NCBI GenBank assembly: GCA_020543525.1 | Contig: JAHYIO010000023.1 | Coordinates: forward strand, 1,054,001-1,118,000 | Origin: Coriolopsis trogii | Taxonomy: Eukaryota > Basidiomycota > Agaricomycetes > Polyporales > Polyporaceae | Direction: 5' to 3' | DNA length: 64,000 bases | Part shown: positions 46,795 to 58,931 of the stretch, in pieces | Layout: the number at the start of each line of letters is the position of its first letter | Position numbering within the stretch: position 1 is the first letter of the stretch | Position numbers and translations under genes: made by a program | Notes under the pieces: model-generated | What the model was told of the DNA's origin: nothing | The model's input: the letters and a program-made list of their open reading frames with translations, nothing else | The model's database searches: none

Positions 46795-48277
46795 TCATGT
46801 TCGACTCCGCTGTGCCATCCGTCTACTCTTCCCGGGACGCTTCTTGGGTGCACCTTTGCCTCCTGCGCCTTTCCCACCCGCCCCAGACTTGAAGTTGCCG
46901 CCTTTCTTGCCCCCAGGCCCACCCCGCTGCACGAAGCTGTCTGTCGAATCTTTCGTGTTCTGTTTCGACCGCCTCCCGGCACCTCCGAAACCGAACTTCT
47001 TGTCGCGTGCGGTGCGGGGGAGCTTCGTCTTGCCGTTCGCGCCTTTTGCGCGCTTGGCGGGGCGATCGGCGAGCGCATCCTCGACGGCGACGTCGAAGTC
47101 CTCTCCGTCGCCCGCGCCGTCCAATGCACCTTTGCGTTCTGACCGAAGATGTACCGTAAGCGTCGGTTCTAGTAAAAAAGTACGAAAGAGAATGTACTTC
47201 GCTTGAGACCCTTGAGCCGCTCCTCGATCTCCTTCTTGCTCTGCTGCCGCTCCTTGATCTTCTCGAGCTGAACCTGCTTGCCAAACTTCTTGCCCTCGCG
47301 CTGCTTGCGCTTCTCCTCTGAGCGCTTGAGCCCTGCGCTTTCGTCGAGGAGCCGCTGCCGGATGCGCTCCATGTGCGCGTCGCTCTTCACCATCTCGGCG
47401 AAGTAGTCGGCAGGGCGGGTGAAGGGGAAGTTGTGCTTTTGTGCGAGTGAGCGCGCGGTTTGTGCGCCATGGAGGGCTTGCTTGTAGCTGAGCCAGGGCG
47501 GTGGTCAGATGTATAGACCAGGGACAACATTCTCGAACTACTGCACGTACAATGCCAATTCGCGGTTGAGGTCATCATCGACGTCAACGTTGATGGTCTC
47601 GGGGTAGGTTACCGTGAGCGTTTCTGTCCATGGTAATGAGGGATCGAGCGCAATTGTACTCCTAATCCGCTCAAGCGCAATCTATGAGGGACATGTTGAG
47701 CACAATACACAACCCTTACGTCGGGAAAACACAATACCTTGTTGTCAATCTCCACCTTCTGTCGCGGCATCGCGTCCTCGTCCAGCATTTCCTCGTCGGA
47801 AAGCTCGTCCACAGGTATGGCAACCTCTTCGTTAGCGTCCGCTCCATCCTGCTCTTCTGCTTCCTCGTCTTCTTCGCCATCAGCCTCTTCTTCCTCCTCA
47901 TCTCCTTCACCCTCCTCGTCGCTCTCCTCTTCATCACTGCCCGCCAATGCACGAAGTTGCTCTTGGGCAAAGTCGTCCAACCCGTCCTCACCCAGAGCCT
48001 TCATGAGCTTCTCCATGCCCTCTCCGTCCACATCCTCGTCTTCATCTGATTCGTCTTCATCCTCCCACTCTCCCTCGATTCCTTCATCGTCATCATCCTC
48101 GCCACTCCCTGAGCCTTCCTCGTCTTCTTCATCCAGCTCGTCCTCGTCTTCCGCAGAATCTTCCGACTCCTCCGCGGCCCTCTTCAGCAACTTGGAAGGT
48201 TGAGGTGCGTCTTTTCCTTTTCCTTTTGGTAGAGTAGCGGCTTTCGCTGGCTTCTTTTCCTTTATTTTGGACGGCAT
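46795..48277 (-). CDS. EBP2: rRNA-processing protein Ebp2
   Basis: The start at 48277 gives MPSKIKEKKPAKAATLPKG, and exon 1 runs to 47738 (180 residues). It contains a long acidic stretch of Glu, Asp and Ser. The conserved Ebp2 core follows in later exons: PSLPWTETLTVTYPE, HNFPFTRPADYFAEMVKSD, HMERIRQRLLDESAGLKRSE and KFGKQVQLEKIKERQQSKK. The basic, Gly-rich C-tail reads RPAKRAKGANGK, RDKKFGFGG and KKRPGKSRRM near the end. This arrangement is diagnostic for Ebp2, a nucleolar factor needed for 27S pre-rRNA processing and 60S subunit assembly. Length is about 430 residues, as usual. The acidic exon creates long serine-rich shadow frames on the plus strand. Confidence 0.95.
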
Positions 48278-48770
48278 GGCGGGATGAAGGAAGGGATGGA
48301 GAGAACAAGCGGTGGTAGTAAGAGCAGCAATGCAGGCAAGGAAGTCCGCTACTCCTGCAAGCGCTTGTGAGAAATTCACGCTCACGTGCTTTCTCCTCGA
48401 CGCGGTCCGCACCTCGCGGAATGATTGAGCTGTTGCGCTCTTTGCAGTACTCGCCCGCGTTCGTCCGCAAGGTAGGCACAATAACCCTGAGATTGCATTA
48501 TAGGGGTACTTTACAGTAGAGAGCTCCCTAGCACTCGGATGGCGAAGAAAGGACAGCCCTATGGGAGACGCCAGGGCGATGTCGGAAGGCGAAGATAGTA
48601 CCATACAATGCGTAAAGTTGACTGTGACAACGAACCACCCATAGACCGTAGCGAGAAAATGCGTGGGCTGGAAATAAAGTGCGGGTATAGTTCCAGAACA
48701 CTGCCATTGCACGACGACGAAACCTCTCCAGAAATGCTGTCATGCCCTTTTCGCCATCCAGCGAGTGGCA
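48278..48770. other. Intergenic
   Basis: This stretch holds the Ebp2 promoter and the 3' flank of the next minus-strand gene. No gene is recognised. Confidence 0.4.
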
Positions 48771-49745
48771 CTATGTCCTCATGATGGCCTGACCTTTGCT
48801 TCGAACGCACGTGTTGCCCGGCTTTTTGAAGTGACGCAGAAAGGCGTCGCGACGGCTGAAGGTTACCCCGCACCCCCCAACCATGACCTTTCCTGCGTAG
48901 TTGAAGGGACGAGAAAGATCACGGACCCCGCGCGCGGCGGCCTCCTCTATAGGAACACCAAAACAAGCGACCGGGATCGGCATGTGAGTGTAGACGTGCC
49001 GCTCCAGTGACGACTTGTCCCACTTGCGTCCCCTACGAGTCGTCGTGGTCTGGTGGCACCCTCGCACCAGACAGTGCATCGCCTTGAGATCAGCGAAGTA
49101 TGTCCACTCCTTCCCAACGCAGTCTCCTATTTGGACGTTACGAGGCGGCTGGCCTCGAGGAGGACGCGGAGCTTGGGGCGTGCATATAGTCGAAGAAGGA
49201 CTCTCTGTTTGGGGAAGGGAAGTCGAAGTGCTGTCGGGCGAGGGAGTATGGCTGGCAGGAATAGATGGCGGACGTGTGAGGAGAGCAATCGCGGGAGGAA
49301 CGGCGCGTTGTATGGGGGGCAATGCGTGTGGAGTGTTGTGGATAAGGGGAAGGGGGGGTGGGACGGGCGCGATGGGATATCCAGATGGAACCAGACCATT
49401 GATTGTGCTAGAAGCCTGGGTTGAGGTAGTCCAATGTACTGCAGGAGTATGGAGTAGGGCCGCTGGAGCCAATTCGTGCGACGGTTGCGGTATGCCCAGA
49501 TCCGTGCCAAAATATGGCGAATTAGGGGGAACGCACTCGCCATAACATATTGACGGATCCGGTAAGAGGTCGGATAGCTGAGTGGTACTGATAAGCGATA
49601 AGTCAACGTCTGTCTCATGGGCTGGCAGAACATACAGAAACTCACTCTGTAGTCCCCGCACCCGGGTCAATGCATTCGGTGATGTTATCATACGCGTAAC
49701 TCGTGAGGTGAGAGAAAGGAGAAATGACAATCTGAGAGTGTCCAT
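48771..49745 (-). CDS. Zn-finger-like protein (paralogue of 36426-37343)
   Basis: A single open frame of 324 residues runs on the minus strand. The first 190 residues are rich in Pro, Ser and Thr. The C-terminal part has two Cys/His clusters. The first is MHCLVRGCHQTTTTRRGRKW followed by LERHVYTHM. The second is VGGCGVTFSRRDAFLRHFKK followed by a Cys. Between them VACFGVPIEEAAARG matches FVCVGVPEDSIDG of the gene at 36426. PPRNVQIG also pairs with RLRNVQIDG there. The true start is uncertain; codons near MITSPNALTRV or a small 5' intron are possible, since the first 50 residues have no match in the paralogue. A nuclear, nucleic-acid-binding role is inference. Confidence 0.62.
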   Translation of the reverse strand: MDTLRLSFLLSLTSRVTRMITSPNALTRVRGLQSEFLYVLPAHETDVDLSLISTTQLSDLLPDPSICYGECVPPNSPYFGTDLGIPQPSHELAPAALLHTPAVHWTTSTQASSTINGLVPSGYPIAPVPPPLPLIHNTPHALPPIQRAVPPAIALLTRPPSIPASHTPSPDSTSTSLPQTESPSSTICTPQAPRPPRGQPPRNVQIGDCVGKEWTYFADLKAMHCLVRGCHQTTTTRRGRKWDKSSLERHVYTHMPIPVACFGVPIEEAAARGVRDLSRPFNYAGKVMVGGCGVTFSRRDAFLRHFKKPGNTCVRSKGQAIMRT

Positions 49746-50391
49746 TCATCCTGGCGATTCGGCGTAGGGGGAAGCGAAGGAGGTAGAGATCGACCTCAGC
49801 CTTGGTAACATTTTATACAACACCGACTCCTTTGTCGCACTGACGTCCGACGCCCCGAGACCAAGCCTAGGGACGCCGACACCGATGAGTGTCTGCTAGT
49901 CTGCGTGATGTCACAGACAGCGGCACCAGGCATACCACGTTCCCTTGAGGTCGAAGCGCTCAATCGCCGCCCGTACGTTCGGGATCACAAAGAGAGCCAC
50001 AAAGAGCAGAGGGAACGTGTCAGAATATAAGGACATCGCAATAGGAATGAAGACCCCAGGAGATGCTAGAATGCCTGACAAACATCGCTATTTCCTTTCA
50101 TGCCTGGACTGGTACAGATTGGATCAGGGCGAGACAGTACATAACATCGACAAAGAAGGCTTACCAGTCCGGACTAATCGGCCTCATCACTCAACGATTG
50201 GATCGGGGAGACGAACTTACACCCGAGTGGCACACCTGAAAGAAATCAAGATGATGCAACGCGCCGACGGATGTATTGGCGTCCTATCCTTCCAAATGCC
50301 TATGATACACGGAACGTTAACTGTCAAGATGCGATCCAAAATGAACGTCACTGTGCTCTGCTACGCTTATCAGCTACTGTCCACCGGCGAT
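49746..50391. other. Intergenic
   Basis: This stretch lies between the Zn-finger gene start and the Bbc1-like stop. A plus-strand open frame (49945-50421) has no family resemblance and overlaps the last Bbc1-like exon. Confidence 0.4.
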
Positions 50392-53300
50392 TCACGCCTC
50401 CAAAACTCTGAAGATCTGTAACAAACGATTTCATTAGCGTCACGTGCAGACCGAACGCAAGGCAAGACAAAGAGAATCACCTTCACGATCCCACTCTTCA
50501 GATCTTCCAACCGATAGCTCACAGACTCAACAGTCTAAAGGAGACAAAGCGCTTCAATGGATACATGGCACTCCGAGATGACGTACCACATACCTGGTGC
50601 CCGACATGCTGGTTCGCCTGATACACCTTCACCTTTGACTTCTTGACCTCCACATCTCCGACGATTCCAACGAGCGGCTCCCCCACGCCTACTGTCTGAC
50701 TGTAGCTCTGGAGGCCCTTGTGGCCCTTGAACTTCGCCTCGTGTATGACGACGACGTCCCCAGGCATGATATCACTCACACGCCTCTGCACCGCGCCCGC
50801 AGACTGGCTGTAGATCAGATACCCGAACGAGTCGAGAGAGCCCGGGGTAGGCTGCGCGGCGGTCGGCACCTGGCTTAGGACCGTGTTGACGAAGCCGAGA
50901 TACGAGCCATCCCCGACGACGCTCTTCTTCGACTTGTCGTAAAACGCCGCAGACGTCTCGTGGACCTGCATACCGACGCGGCCCCAGTGCGCCATAAGCT
51001 CATCCGGAGTGAATTGCTGCTCGGTCGGCGGCGGAGCACTGCGTGCCGGTGCCGGTGGTGGTGGTGGGGGCTGTTCGACTGCGGCCGATGCAGGCGCCTT
51101 CTCAGCTGCTGCAGCAACAGGAGGGTATGAGGTAGAGTCCTCCGACCACTGACCCGACAACGACAGATCCGTCTCGCCACCAAAGTCGATATTCGGGAGC
51201 GTAGAGGGATCATGAGATTCTGCCGTCTCGGGCGCGGCCGGGGGTGCACGCGGAGGTGCACGAGGAGGCGCACGCCCTGCACGCGGTGGGGGCGGGGGCG
51301 GGGCTTCCTCGTTTTCCACCTGACTGACCACGACAAAGTCGCCATGGGTTTCCTGAGTCGCCAAAGGAGGGGGCGAATGCGGCGGCGGTGGATACGTGAA
51401 GGCAGGTGGTGCAGGCGGACGCGTCCTCGGAACTGGTGGCGCAGATGATGGAGGGGACTGCGGCTGCGTGTGAGGCACAGGAGGCGGGCCTGTCGATACA
51501 CGACGTCCACCACGGTCGGGCACGGGAGGAGGAGGCGCCTCTTCCTCCTCGGCCTCATCATAAGTGACCTCTTCGAGCTCACTCTCCTCGTGCCCGGCGC
51601 GTTCGCTGTCCGACACGTGCTGATAATCCGACTCTTCCCCATGCTCATGTTCCTCGGCATCTTGCGGTGGAGGAGGCGGAGGGGGAACAGCAGGAGCAGC
51701 GCGCTTAGGAGGCTGAGGAGACTTCACGCTCTCCTCCTCTTCCTCTTCTTCTCGATGCACTCGAGCGGGAGGCTTCGGTGGGGCAGCCCCCGGGAGCATA
51801 CCAAAGCGCATCCCTCCCATGCCAGCAATACGAGCCGCGATGCGCTGCTTGCGCGCGAATTCATCCTCCTCTTCAGGAGGAGCTTCTGCAGCCTCAGCAG
51901 GTCTCTCCTCGGCATCCTCTCCCTCTCCCTCCCGTTCTCCCTCGCCTTCAGACTCAGGCGGAGGGGCAGGACGACGAACTGCAGGGATCGGCGGAGGAGC
52001 GCCAAAGCGTATACCACCTAATTTCGCCATCCGCTCAGCGATGGTACGGCGACGAGTCTGCTCTGCATCTTCGTCATCCTCGTGGACCTCCTGCTGCTCC
52101 TCCGCCGGTGCTGGTGCAGCGATATGCGGGCGTGGGGAGATCGGTGGTGGCGGTGGACTGGCAACAGAGGGCGGAGAGGCAGCACGCTCCGGAATAGGGG
52201 GAGAAACCACTCGCTGAGGAGGGGGCGAGACGATCCTCTGAGGCGGGGGTGACACGATCCTCTGTGGAGGAGGGGGAGGCGACGCTACCGGGCGAGGCGG
52301 CGGTGAGATGACTCGCGCAAGAGGCGGAGGGGGAGACACAGGGGAGACTGGCGGAAGTGAGACTGAGCCCGCCGACCTTTGAGGGCTGTAGAACCCAGGG
52401 TCAATGGGATCTAAACAAGTAGCCGGAGTTAGGTGGATGTGATACACGCGTTGGTCGCTAGTCAACAAAGCAAGCTACGTACCGACATCGTTGTCGCTCA
52501 ATACCTCTTGTTCTTCTGATTCGCCTGTGAGACGAGGCAAGATCGGCTTTGTGCGTGCCGAGTCTGATGGGGAGATAGGAGCCTGGGAGACTGGCCGAGG
52601 TTGACGAGAAGGCGGCGGCGGAGCGACTTCCTCAGTTTCTTCATTGTCTTCGTACTCGGGGGTCTCCGACTCATGGTTATCAACAGGAGCGAGACGCGTA
52701 GGGGGTGGAGGTGGAGGCATGGACGTGCGCCGCGGCGGAGGGGGAGGCGGCGGGATGTCTTCTTCTTCTTCCTCTGCTTGTTGGACGTCGTCGTCGTCGT
52801 CGTCGTATTCGGCTGGCGGGGGCGGAGGAGGAACCGCCGCATGGCGCGGGGGGTGCGAAGGAGGAGGCGGGGGAACAAACACCTCACCAGGACGGAGTTC
52901 GTCCTCATATTCATGGTCGATGTGCTGGTCGTGCTCATAGGAGTGGGCGACCCTTTCGTCAGCTTCTCCGGCCTGATCATGGTAATATTCCATCTCATCT
53001 TCATGCCCAGGACCGACTTCTCGTGCATGGCTAGCATATGCCTCCTCCTCAGCATCTGGCTCAGGTGAGGGAACTCTCTCATCCTCCTCTTCCACCACCG
53101 GAGGCGGCGGGGGAGGAGGGGCTACGGTGCGTGCAGGTGGTGGTGGAAAATTCCTAGGAGGGGGAGGGGAAGCCAAACTACGGTCTGCGAAGGACTCCTG
53201 AGGGACAGACTGCGGAATCGCTGGCAATGGCCTGGGAGCAGTTGGCGGAGGAGGTGGTTGACGTTCCACCACAGGCTCATCCACCTCCTCAGGAACGTTC

Positions 53301-55450
53301 TCAGGCCCGGACTCATCCCTTGTCTCACGATGAAGCCGACGATCGCCATGCACTTCCTCGAACTCTTGCTCTTCGTCATATGCATGCCTGTCGTCTTCCT
53401 CTTCAGCTTCCGGGCTGGCCTGGCGCGTGCCACGTGCCTCCCCTGCATTGTCTTCGTCTTCATACGCCTCTTCGATAGGTTCCGCGTGCACCTCACGCGG
53501 AGCGGTGCTTTGTTCGATCGCGCGCGGCTCATCGTGAACGCCGGCTGAAAGTGAACCCAATCAATACGCCTACTCGTACAACGACATTGCATGCCAACTT
53601 AGGCAGGAGAGAAAGGTTAATTACCATCCGTCGACGCTTTCCTGACCGGGATCTCCATCGACTGCACCGAGCTCACGCTAGCCTTCCGTTCGGGGACCTG
53701 CGGTTTCGGGGAGGTCGGGATTGGGGGAGACTTCGGCCCCGAGTCCTGCGTGCTGTTGCGACGAGGCGGTGGAGGAGGGGAGCGAGCAGAATCAGCACTG
53801 TCCCGCCTAATGACTGGGGGAGGCATGCCGCCTGCAAAAGGATTGAATCCACCAGACCGCGCAAGCCGCTCGGCGATCCGCTTGCGACGAGCAGCCTCGT
53901 CCTCCTCCGGTTCCTCTACGAGAGCTGCGGACTCGGGTTCGGATTCCTTGGGCTTGAACTCGTCATCAACAACTGGCGGCTTCGGGACGTGGTCTTCCTT
54001 ATCCTGCGGCTCTTCAACCGTGTGCTCCTCCTTGTATTGCGGCTCGTCCGCGATGGGCTCGGGCTCCGTAACAACCAATTCGTCTACGGTTGGCTCCGGC
54101 CCCTGAAGCATGTGTGTCTCTTCAGGTGCCTTGTGCGTAGACGACCCCGGAGTGTCGAGGATCTCCTCGGCATTGTCTTCCTTGATAGATTCTGGCGCAA
54201 TGACTTGCTCAACCGCCTTCTCAAGCTGTCCCTCTGTCAATTCAGGCTCGACATCGCCACTAGGTGGAACGGACTCGGACGCTGCGGACACTGCGGGCTT
54301 CTCTTCAGCAGGCGCTTGAGCGTCGTTCGCAGATTCAGACTCCAACGGGGCAGGGCTCTCGTGCAACTCTTGTTCGGTGACAATGGGAGCAGCAGGCGAA
54401 GGTGACTTGGCTGGGCGTTTGCGTGGAGGAGCTGCACGCTTGGGACCAAGGGGGACCGGCATAGCTGGGGAGCGGACGGGTGGAGAGGTCGCAGAATCTA
54501 GGGAAAGTGCAGATGAGGCATCCGATTCCTTCTTGGCGGGAATGAAGTAGTCTGGCATGATATGTTAATAGATTGCCTCATAGAATCCATGGCAAAGGAT
54601 GCATACCTCCAGAACCAGAGCCTTCGGCCGCAGAGGGAGGAAGTTCGACAGCAGCAGCGGCTTGCACCGAAGGTGAGACTGCTGGTTGTACCTCCGTCTC
54701 GCTGTCCTTAGATTTCTCCTCCGCCTTCTCCTCATCTTTGGGTTTCGCATCTTGCGCAGGCTTCTCGTCCTCTTTGGGCTTCTCCTCTTGCGTCTGCCTC
54801 CTCTTGGGAGGGAGATCCGGCTTCTTGCCAAAGATCGGGGGCCCCATCCCGACGCGTGCACCTCCCAGGCGTGCCATCTTCGCTGCCAAGGCAGCCCTCC
54901 TCTGCCTCTCCTCTTCTTCGGGGTCCGGTTCACCCTCTTCTCTCTCTGGTTGCTCCACTCCAGCAGTCTCGCCCTCCTTCGGTTCATCTGTCGCAGGAGG
55001 CGATCTCGTTTCTCCCTCTCCACCCGCACTCTTCTCTGCTTCATCTTCTCCTCCGATGGGCTCGACGCGCTGTACGACCGGAGGCGGCTTCCACTTTGGC
55101 TTCTCAGCACTCGGTCTCGGGGGCGGCGCTCCTGCGGCGGGTCCGCCAAATGCTGTGGAGCCTTGCAGGGCTGCCATGCGCTCCTTGAGCGAAAGCTTGC
55201 CAATGCTCTCCTTGGCGTCCGCTGCCGACATGCCCGCGGCCTTGCGAGCCTCTTCGACACTAGCGCTGGAGCTGGTAGTATCACGCTGAGGAGACGATGG
55301 CGGGGATGCGGCCTTGGGCTGCCAGGTGACGTGCCCCGGCTTGGGACGCGGTGGAGGAGGACCTGGAGTGGGGGCAGCACCGCCCTTGTTCTCGAACGCT
55401 GCGATGCGGTCGCGCAGGGAGCCAAACTTCTTCGGTGGGGGGTCGGCCAT
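50392..55450 (-). CDS. Bbc1/Mti1-like actin-patch protein (BBC1/AIM3 C-terminal fold)
   Basis: The six exons are 55450-54607, 54551-53625, 53544-52483, 52410-50594, 50534-50481 and 50415-50392. They keep frame and give 1575 residues. The protein starts MADPPPKKFGSLRDRIAAFE, then a very long acidic and proline-rich middle with many PPPPP runs able to bind SH3 or profilin. The last 200 residues hold the folded domain of Bbc1/Aim3: GYLIYSQSAGAVQRRVSDIM, GDVVVIHEAKFKGHKG and GIVGDVEVKKSKVKVYQ. In yeast, Bbc1 restrains Arp2/3 activation at cortical actin patches. Yeast Bbc1 has an N-terminal SH3 domain; none is visible here. A short motif like RRxxIAxRMAxLGG recurs four times, in exons 1, 2 and 4 (two copies). 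The start could lie further upstream if an exon was missed. Confidence 0.83.
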
Positions 55451-56963
55451 GGCTGGCGGGCGATGTGTGTTGGCGGGAGGGAGGAAGTTGCGTAGGTGGA
55501 CGAGATCGGTCGCTGCGGCGCCAGTGAGTTCGAGGGAGCGAGAGAGGTCACGTGGCTACGGCTACGCGCATTAACCTCAGAGACTCAGTCTGTCTGACCC
55601 GTTCACTTTAGGTTTGGCTCTGCTCGTCTTCTGGAGCTGTGACAGTCACCTAATCGTCCCACGATCTGACACTAAGTAGGCTCACTGGTCTGATCATTCA
55701 CACGGCCTTCGTAGGATGTGTTCGCACTGCCCGGCGTACTCTTTGCTAATTATCTCGAGAAACCCTATGTTTCTCTATGTTCTGTGCCAGCCCGGGGCGG
55801 CTTATGTCTTAGAACACCGAATAGATCACATGCCCTCTCGGACTTGACATGTGTGAGAGTGTTATCTCTGGGCCGTTTCCTCCCGACGGCGCTCCTCTCC
55901 GCTCTTTCTGGACACACCGCCCCTTTCCCCATCAGGCCTACCCCGACGTGTCCAGCGCTGATATGTGTGTCATGTATGTTTTCTTCGCGCGTCTCCCTGC
56001 GCCTCTTCCCCCGCCCCATGCCCGTCGGCGCTTCGCCCTTATATCCTTTTCCTCCATGATGCCCGCCCCGCCGTCAGCGCCGTTCCCGCCCTTCGTCCTC
56101 CCATCGTCCCGTCGTTCTCGAGATCTTCGCTATATCTTTGCTCTCTAACTGCTCTTGCTGTCCTCGCTGTACACGTCCTCGCTGCCCTCGCTAGCCCACG
56201 TCTTCCGTCGTCCTTGCTCTTCTTGCCGTCTATGTCCTCACCGCCTCGCTGTCCACGTCCTCGCCGTCTATGTCCTCACTGCCTCGCTGTCCACGTCCTG
56301 GCCGTCTATGTCCTCACTGCCTCGCTGTCCACGTCCTCGCCGTCTATGTCCTCACCGCCTCGCTGTCCACGTCCTCGCTGTCCACGTCATCCCGCCCTGC
56401 TCGCTGCCCTCCAAATCACTGTCCACGTCAGCTCACTGGTGGCATGCAAAGCACCTCCGTCGCGTAAGCTCACTATTACATTCCATGATCCCACTCAAAT
56501 TGTCGCCCCCGCAGCCCCCGCTGTCCATAGCTGACGCCTCTGTCCTCGGAAGCTGCTTCGCCAGCCACATGGGCCTTAGTCAAGGCGTAAGCCGTGATCC
56601 ACAGATGACGGCCGCCGTGAGCAAAGCTCACTGTATGCAAGGAATGAGGGTCTCCTCGGTCTCTTGTCGCTTTCTTCCCTCTCATCTTACAAGCTATGTC
56701 TTACCCGCATCGTATTCTTACCATCATCCCCACATCCATTGTTGTATTCACCATCATGAAGCATGCTTTGGGCCGTCGCCCGGCTCGAACTCATCTTATG
56801 TAACATGCATGCATAGTGTAGGAGTTCCGATGGAATAATATGTCATTGTCACAACGTCTTCCCTGTTGTCAGAATCAGAGCTGTCACCACACGTCAATCT
56901 CATTCTTTGAACCGCGTACAGGGTTACCGGCAACAAGCCGGCAGGCACATGCTGTCTATGCAT
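55451..56963. other. Intergenic with minisatellite
   Basis: This is 1.5 kb without a credible gene. CT-rich sequence dominates, and a 38-bp tandem repeat lies at 56228-56395. Confidence 0.5.
56228..56395 (+). repeat. 38-bp minisatellite, about 4.3 copies
   Basis: Units begin GTCTATGTCCTCAC at 56228, 56266, 56304 and 56342, exactly 38 bases apart with one or two substitutions. Because 38 is not a multiple of three, all three frames repeat the same peptides in turn, producing a false 227-residue open frame. Confidence 0.93.
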
Positions 56964-58441
56964 CTACGCTACCGCAGGCTCCCCGACGTCCGAGTCGTTC
57001 TCCACACGAGCACGCTTCTTGCGCGTCTTCCCCTTGTCACTACGAGTCTTCCTAGCAACAACAATGACACCATCTCTAACCTTCTGATCATACACAGCCT
57101 GCCTCTGAGCTTTCTCTGCTGAGGAAAGACGTCGGAAGAAGCAATTCCCTTCGTCAATGGCCGTCAGGAGAGTCCGAAGAGGCTCTAACGCTGTGCCAAG
57201 ACTTGCGGGGCACGCGAAGTTCTCATGGGTCCACCCCACAAGATCAATCCCATACACGAGGACGATGTCTCGCTCGAAGTTCTTGTATTGCATCACAACC
57301 TTTTTGTTCCCAGTAATTGCGACTGCAGTCCAGAGAGTGTCAAGGTTAGTATATACTTGATGCAAGCAGTGTGCCGTACATACTTAATAAACCGTTGATG
57401 CGGTCACTGATCTCTGCCTTGATCCAGTCAGCACGATCCTTGGCATTGCGTAGGAAGGCTATGATGGTATATTAGTAAAACAATGACTAGTCGACATGTA
57501 GTAGCGACGCACCCATGACATCACATCCCGCTATAGCGAAGGCCTCGAAGAGACCGCCGATGACCTCGATGTCCCACTTCTTGATCGCACCTGTAAGATA
57601 ACGGTTGATCTCCGGAGATGTGAACCACCAACGGGGTGGCATCACATATTCTGAATTGTTACGGACAACACAGAAGAAGGCGTCTACGCCAGCGCGGCAC
57701 CGCAACGCCATCAACTACGTGAAATCAGTCGTATACTCTGAAGCTGGGATATGGTCAAACAGACGTACCAGCTTCTCGACCTTGTCGCATACACTGCGAA
57801 CATCCGCCGAGCGGCCTCGCTGGTTGAGACGGACACCGAAGGTCCGTGACTCACGCTCTGGCTTGAAGGACCTGACAAGTTCGCGCTTGTCGGCAGCGGT
57901 GAGTTCGTCGTACTCGGCGCGGTGCTCCCGCTGGAGCTCAAGAAGGTCGACGACTTCGCCAGGGTGCTCTGCAATGTACACTTCAGTCATGAGAATTTGA
58001 AAATGTACATAACTCACCGTGCTGATAATCCACGGACAGCTGATGCGCCCATGCATTGTACGGGTTTGCCTCACGACCCTTTTGCATCGTGGCTCCACCA
58101 GTGAACATCATACGCATATAATAGTCGGGCTTGTTACCGCAGGATTCGGAGAGTTGGCTAGCCACCTGTTGCGCGTGAGCGTAGAAGCTCTCCATTGCCG
58201 CCTCCACGATCTTGTTGCGCTCGTTAGAGCGTTCGGCTTGCTTCTGGCGTTGCTCCCGGGTCAACTTGATTGAGCTGCGCGTCGAGGGCTGTATAGGTCG
58301 CGCGGCGACTACTTGCATCCGGCCATAGGATACCTCGACGGCTCGGAGGGGAGCAGGTTTGTCAATGCTGATGGGGGCGGGTGGAGATGTTGTGGAAGGA
58401 ACTGATGCCAGCGCGGGCGCAGAGCCTGAGACTTCAGACAT
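56964..58441 (-). CDS. Uncharacterised protein next to a KDZ transposase
   Basis: The five exons are 58441-58018, 57968-57769, 57714-57513, 57458-57384 and 57322-56964. They keep frame and give 419 residues. The N-terminal 60 residues are Ser/Pro-rich. A charged helical part follows (LTREQRQKQAERSNERNK), then GREANPYNAWAHQLSVDY, EHPGEVVDLLELQREH and VRLNQRGRSADVRSVCDKV. The C-terminal part has QYKNFERDIVLVYGIDLVGW, CPASLGTALEPLRTLL and a strongly basic tail (RKTRSDKGKTRKKRARV). I recall similar unassigned proteins as repeated families in mushroom genomes. No catalytic motif is visible. The basic tail suggests nuclear location. It might be transposon cargo, given its neighbour and orientation. 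Confidence 0.72.
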
Positions 58442-58931
58442 TGCAAAGGAGGGGGTGAGCGTAGCCCTCCCGGGAGTTATATCGGGCAGGACTATACATT
58501 GAAACACTGTGGAGGGTTTGTAGCGAAAAGAAGTGAGCAGTTGAAAGGAAAAAAACTAAGCATTGAGACGCTGTATGTAAGTGCAAGAATGAGGAGGTGG
58601 ACTTTACATTTGAGTCCGCCGTGTGAGGCATTTGGGGCGGGATCGCGAGACTTGACCGGGAAGTGATTCTTTTAGCCACTTCAAGAGCGTCTCGGAGGCA
58701 TCATGTTGTTGCTTACGTTACATTCGCTTCACAGGGTCGGGCAGCAAAAATCAATGCATTATGAGACGACAGGACTCTACAGACATGCTTCACAACGCAA
58801 CATACAGCAGCAGGACATGCGAATACAAAGACAAGACAAGAGCGAGCGAGCAGCACCCAGTGCACAGCGTGACAAGAATCAACATATATATACAAAGTTC
58901 ACCGACAAGCGCGGCCAATGTTCTCACCCTG
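58442..58931. other. Intergenic
   Basis: This stretch lies between two same-strand genes. Nothing is recognised. Confidence 0.4.

Noticed and set aside
47739..48203. Serine-rich plus-strand open frame
   Set aside because: It is the antisense of the acidic Glu/Asp exon of Ebp2.
49945..50421. 158-residue plus-strand open frame
   Set aside because: It does not begin with ATG, has no family resemblance, and overlaps the last exon of the Bbc1-like gene on the other strand.
51819..52217. Several long plus-strand frames across 50.8-55.5 kb
   Set aside because: They are antisense shadows of the low-complexity Bbc1-like exons, which have consistent frames and splice joins.
56155..56838. 227-residue plus-strand open frame
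   Set aside because: Its core is translated from the 38-bp minisatellite, and the peptides cycle with the repeat.
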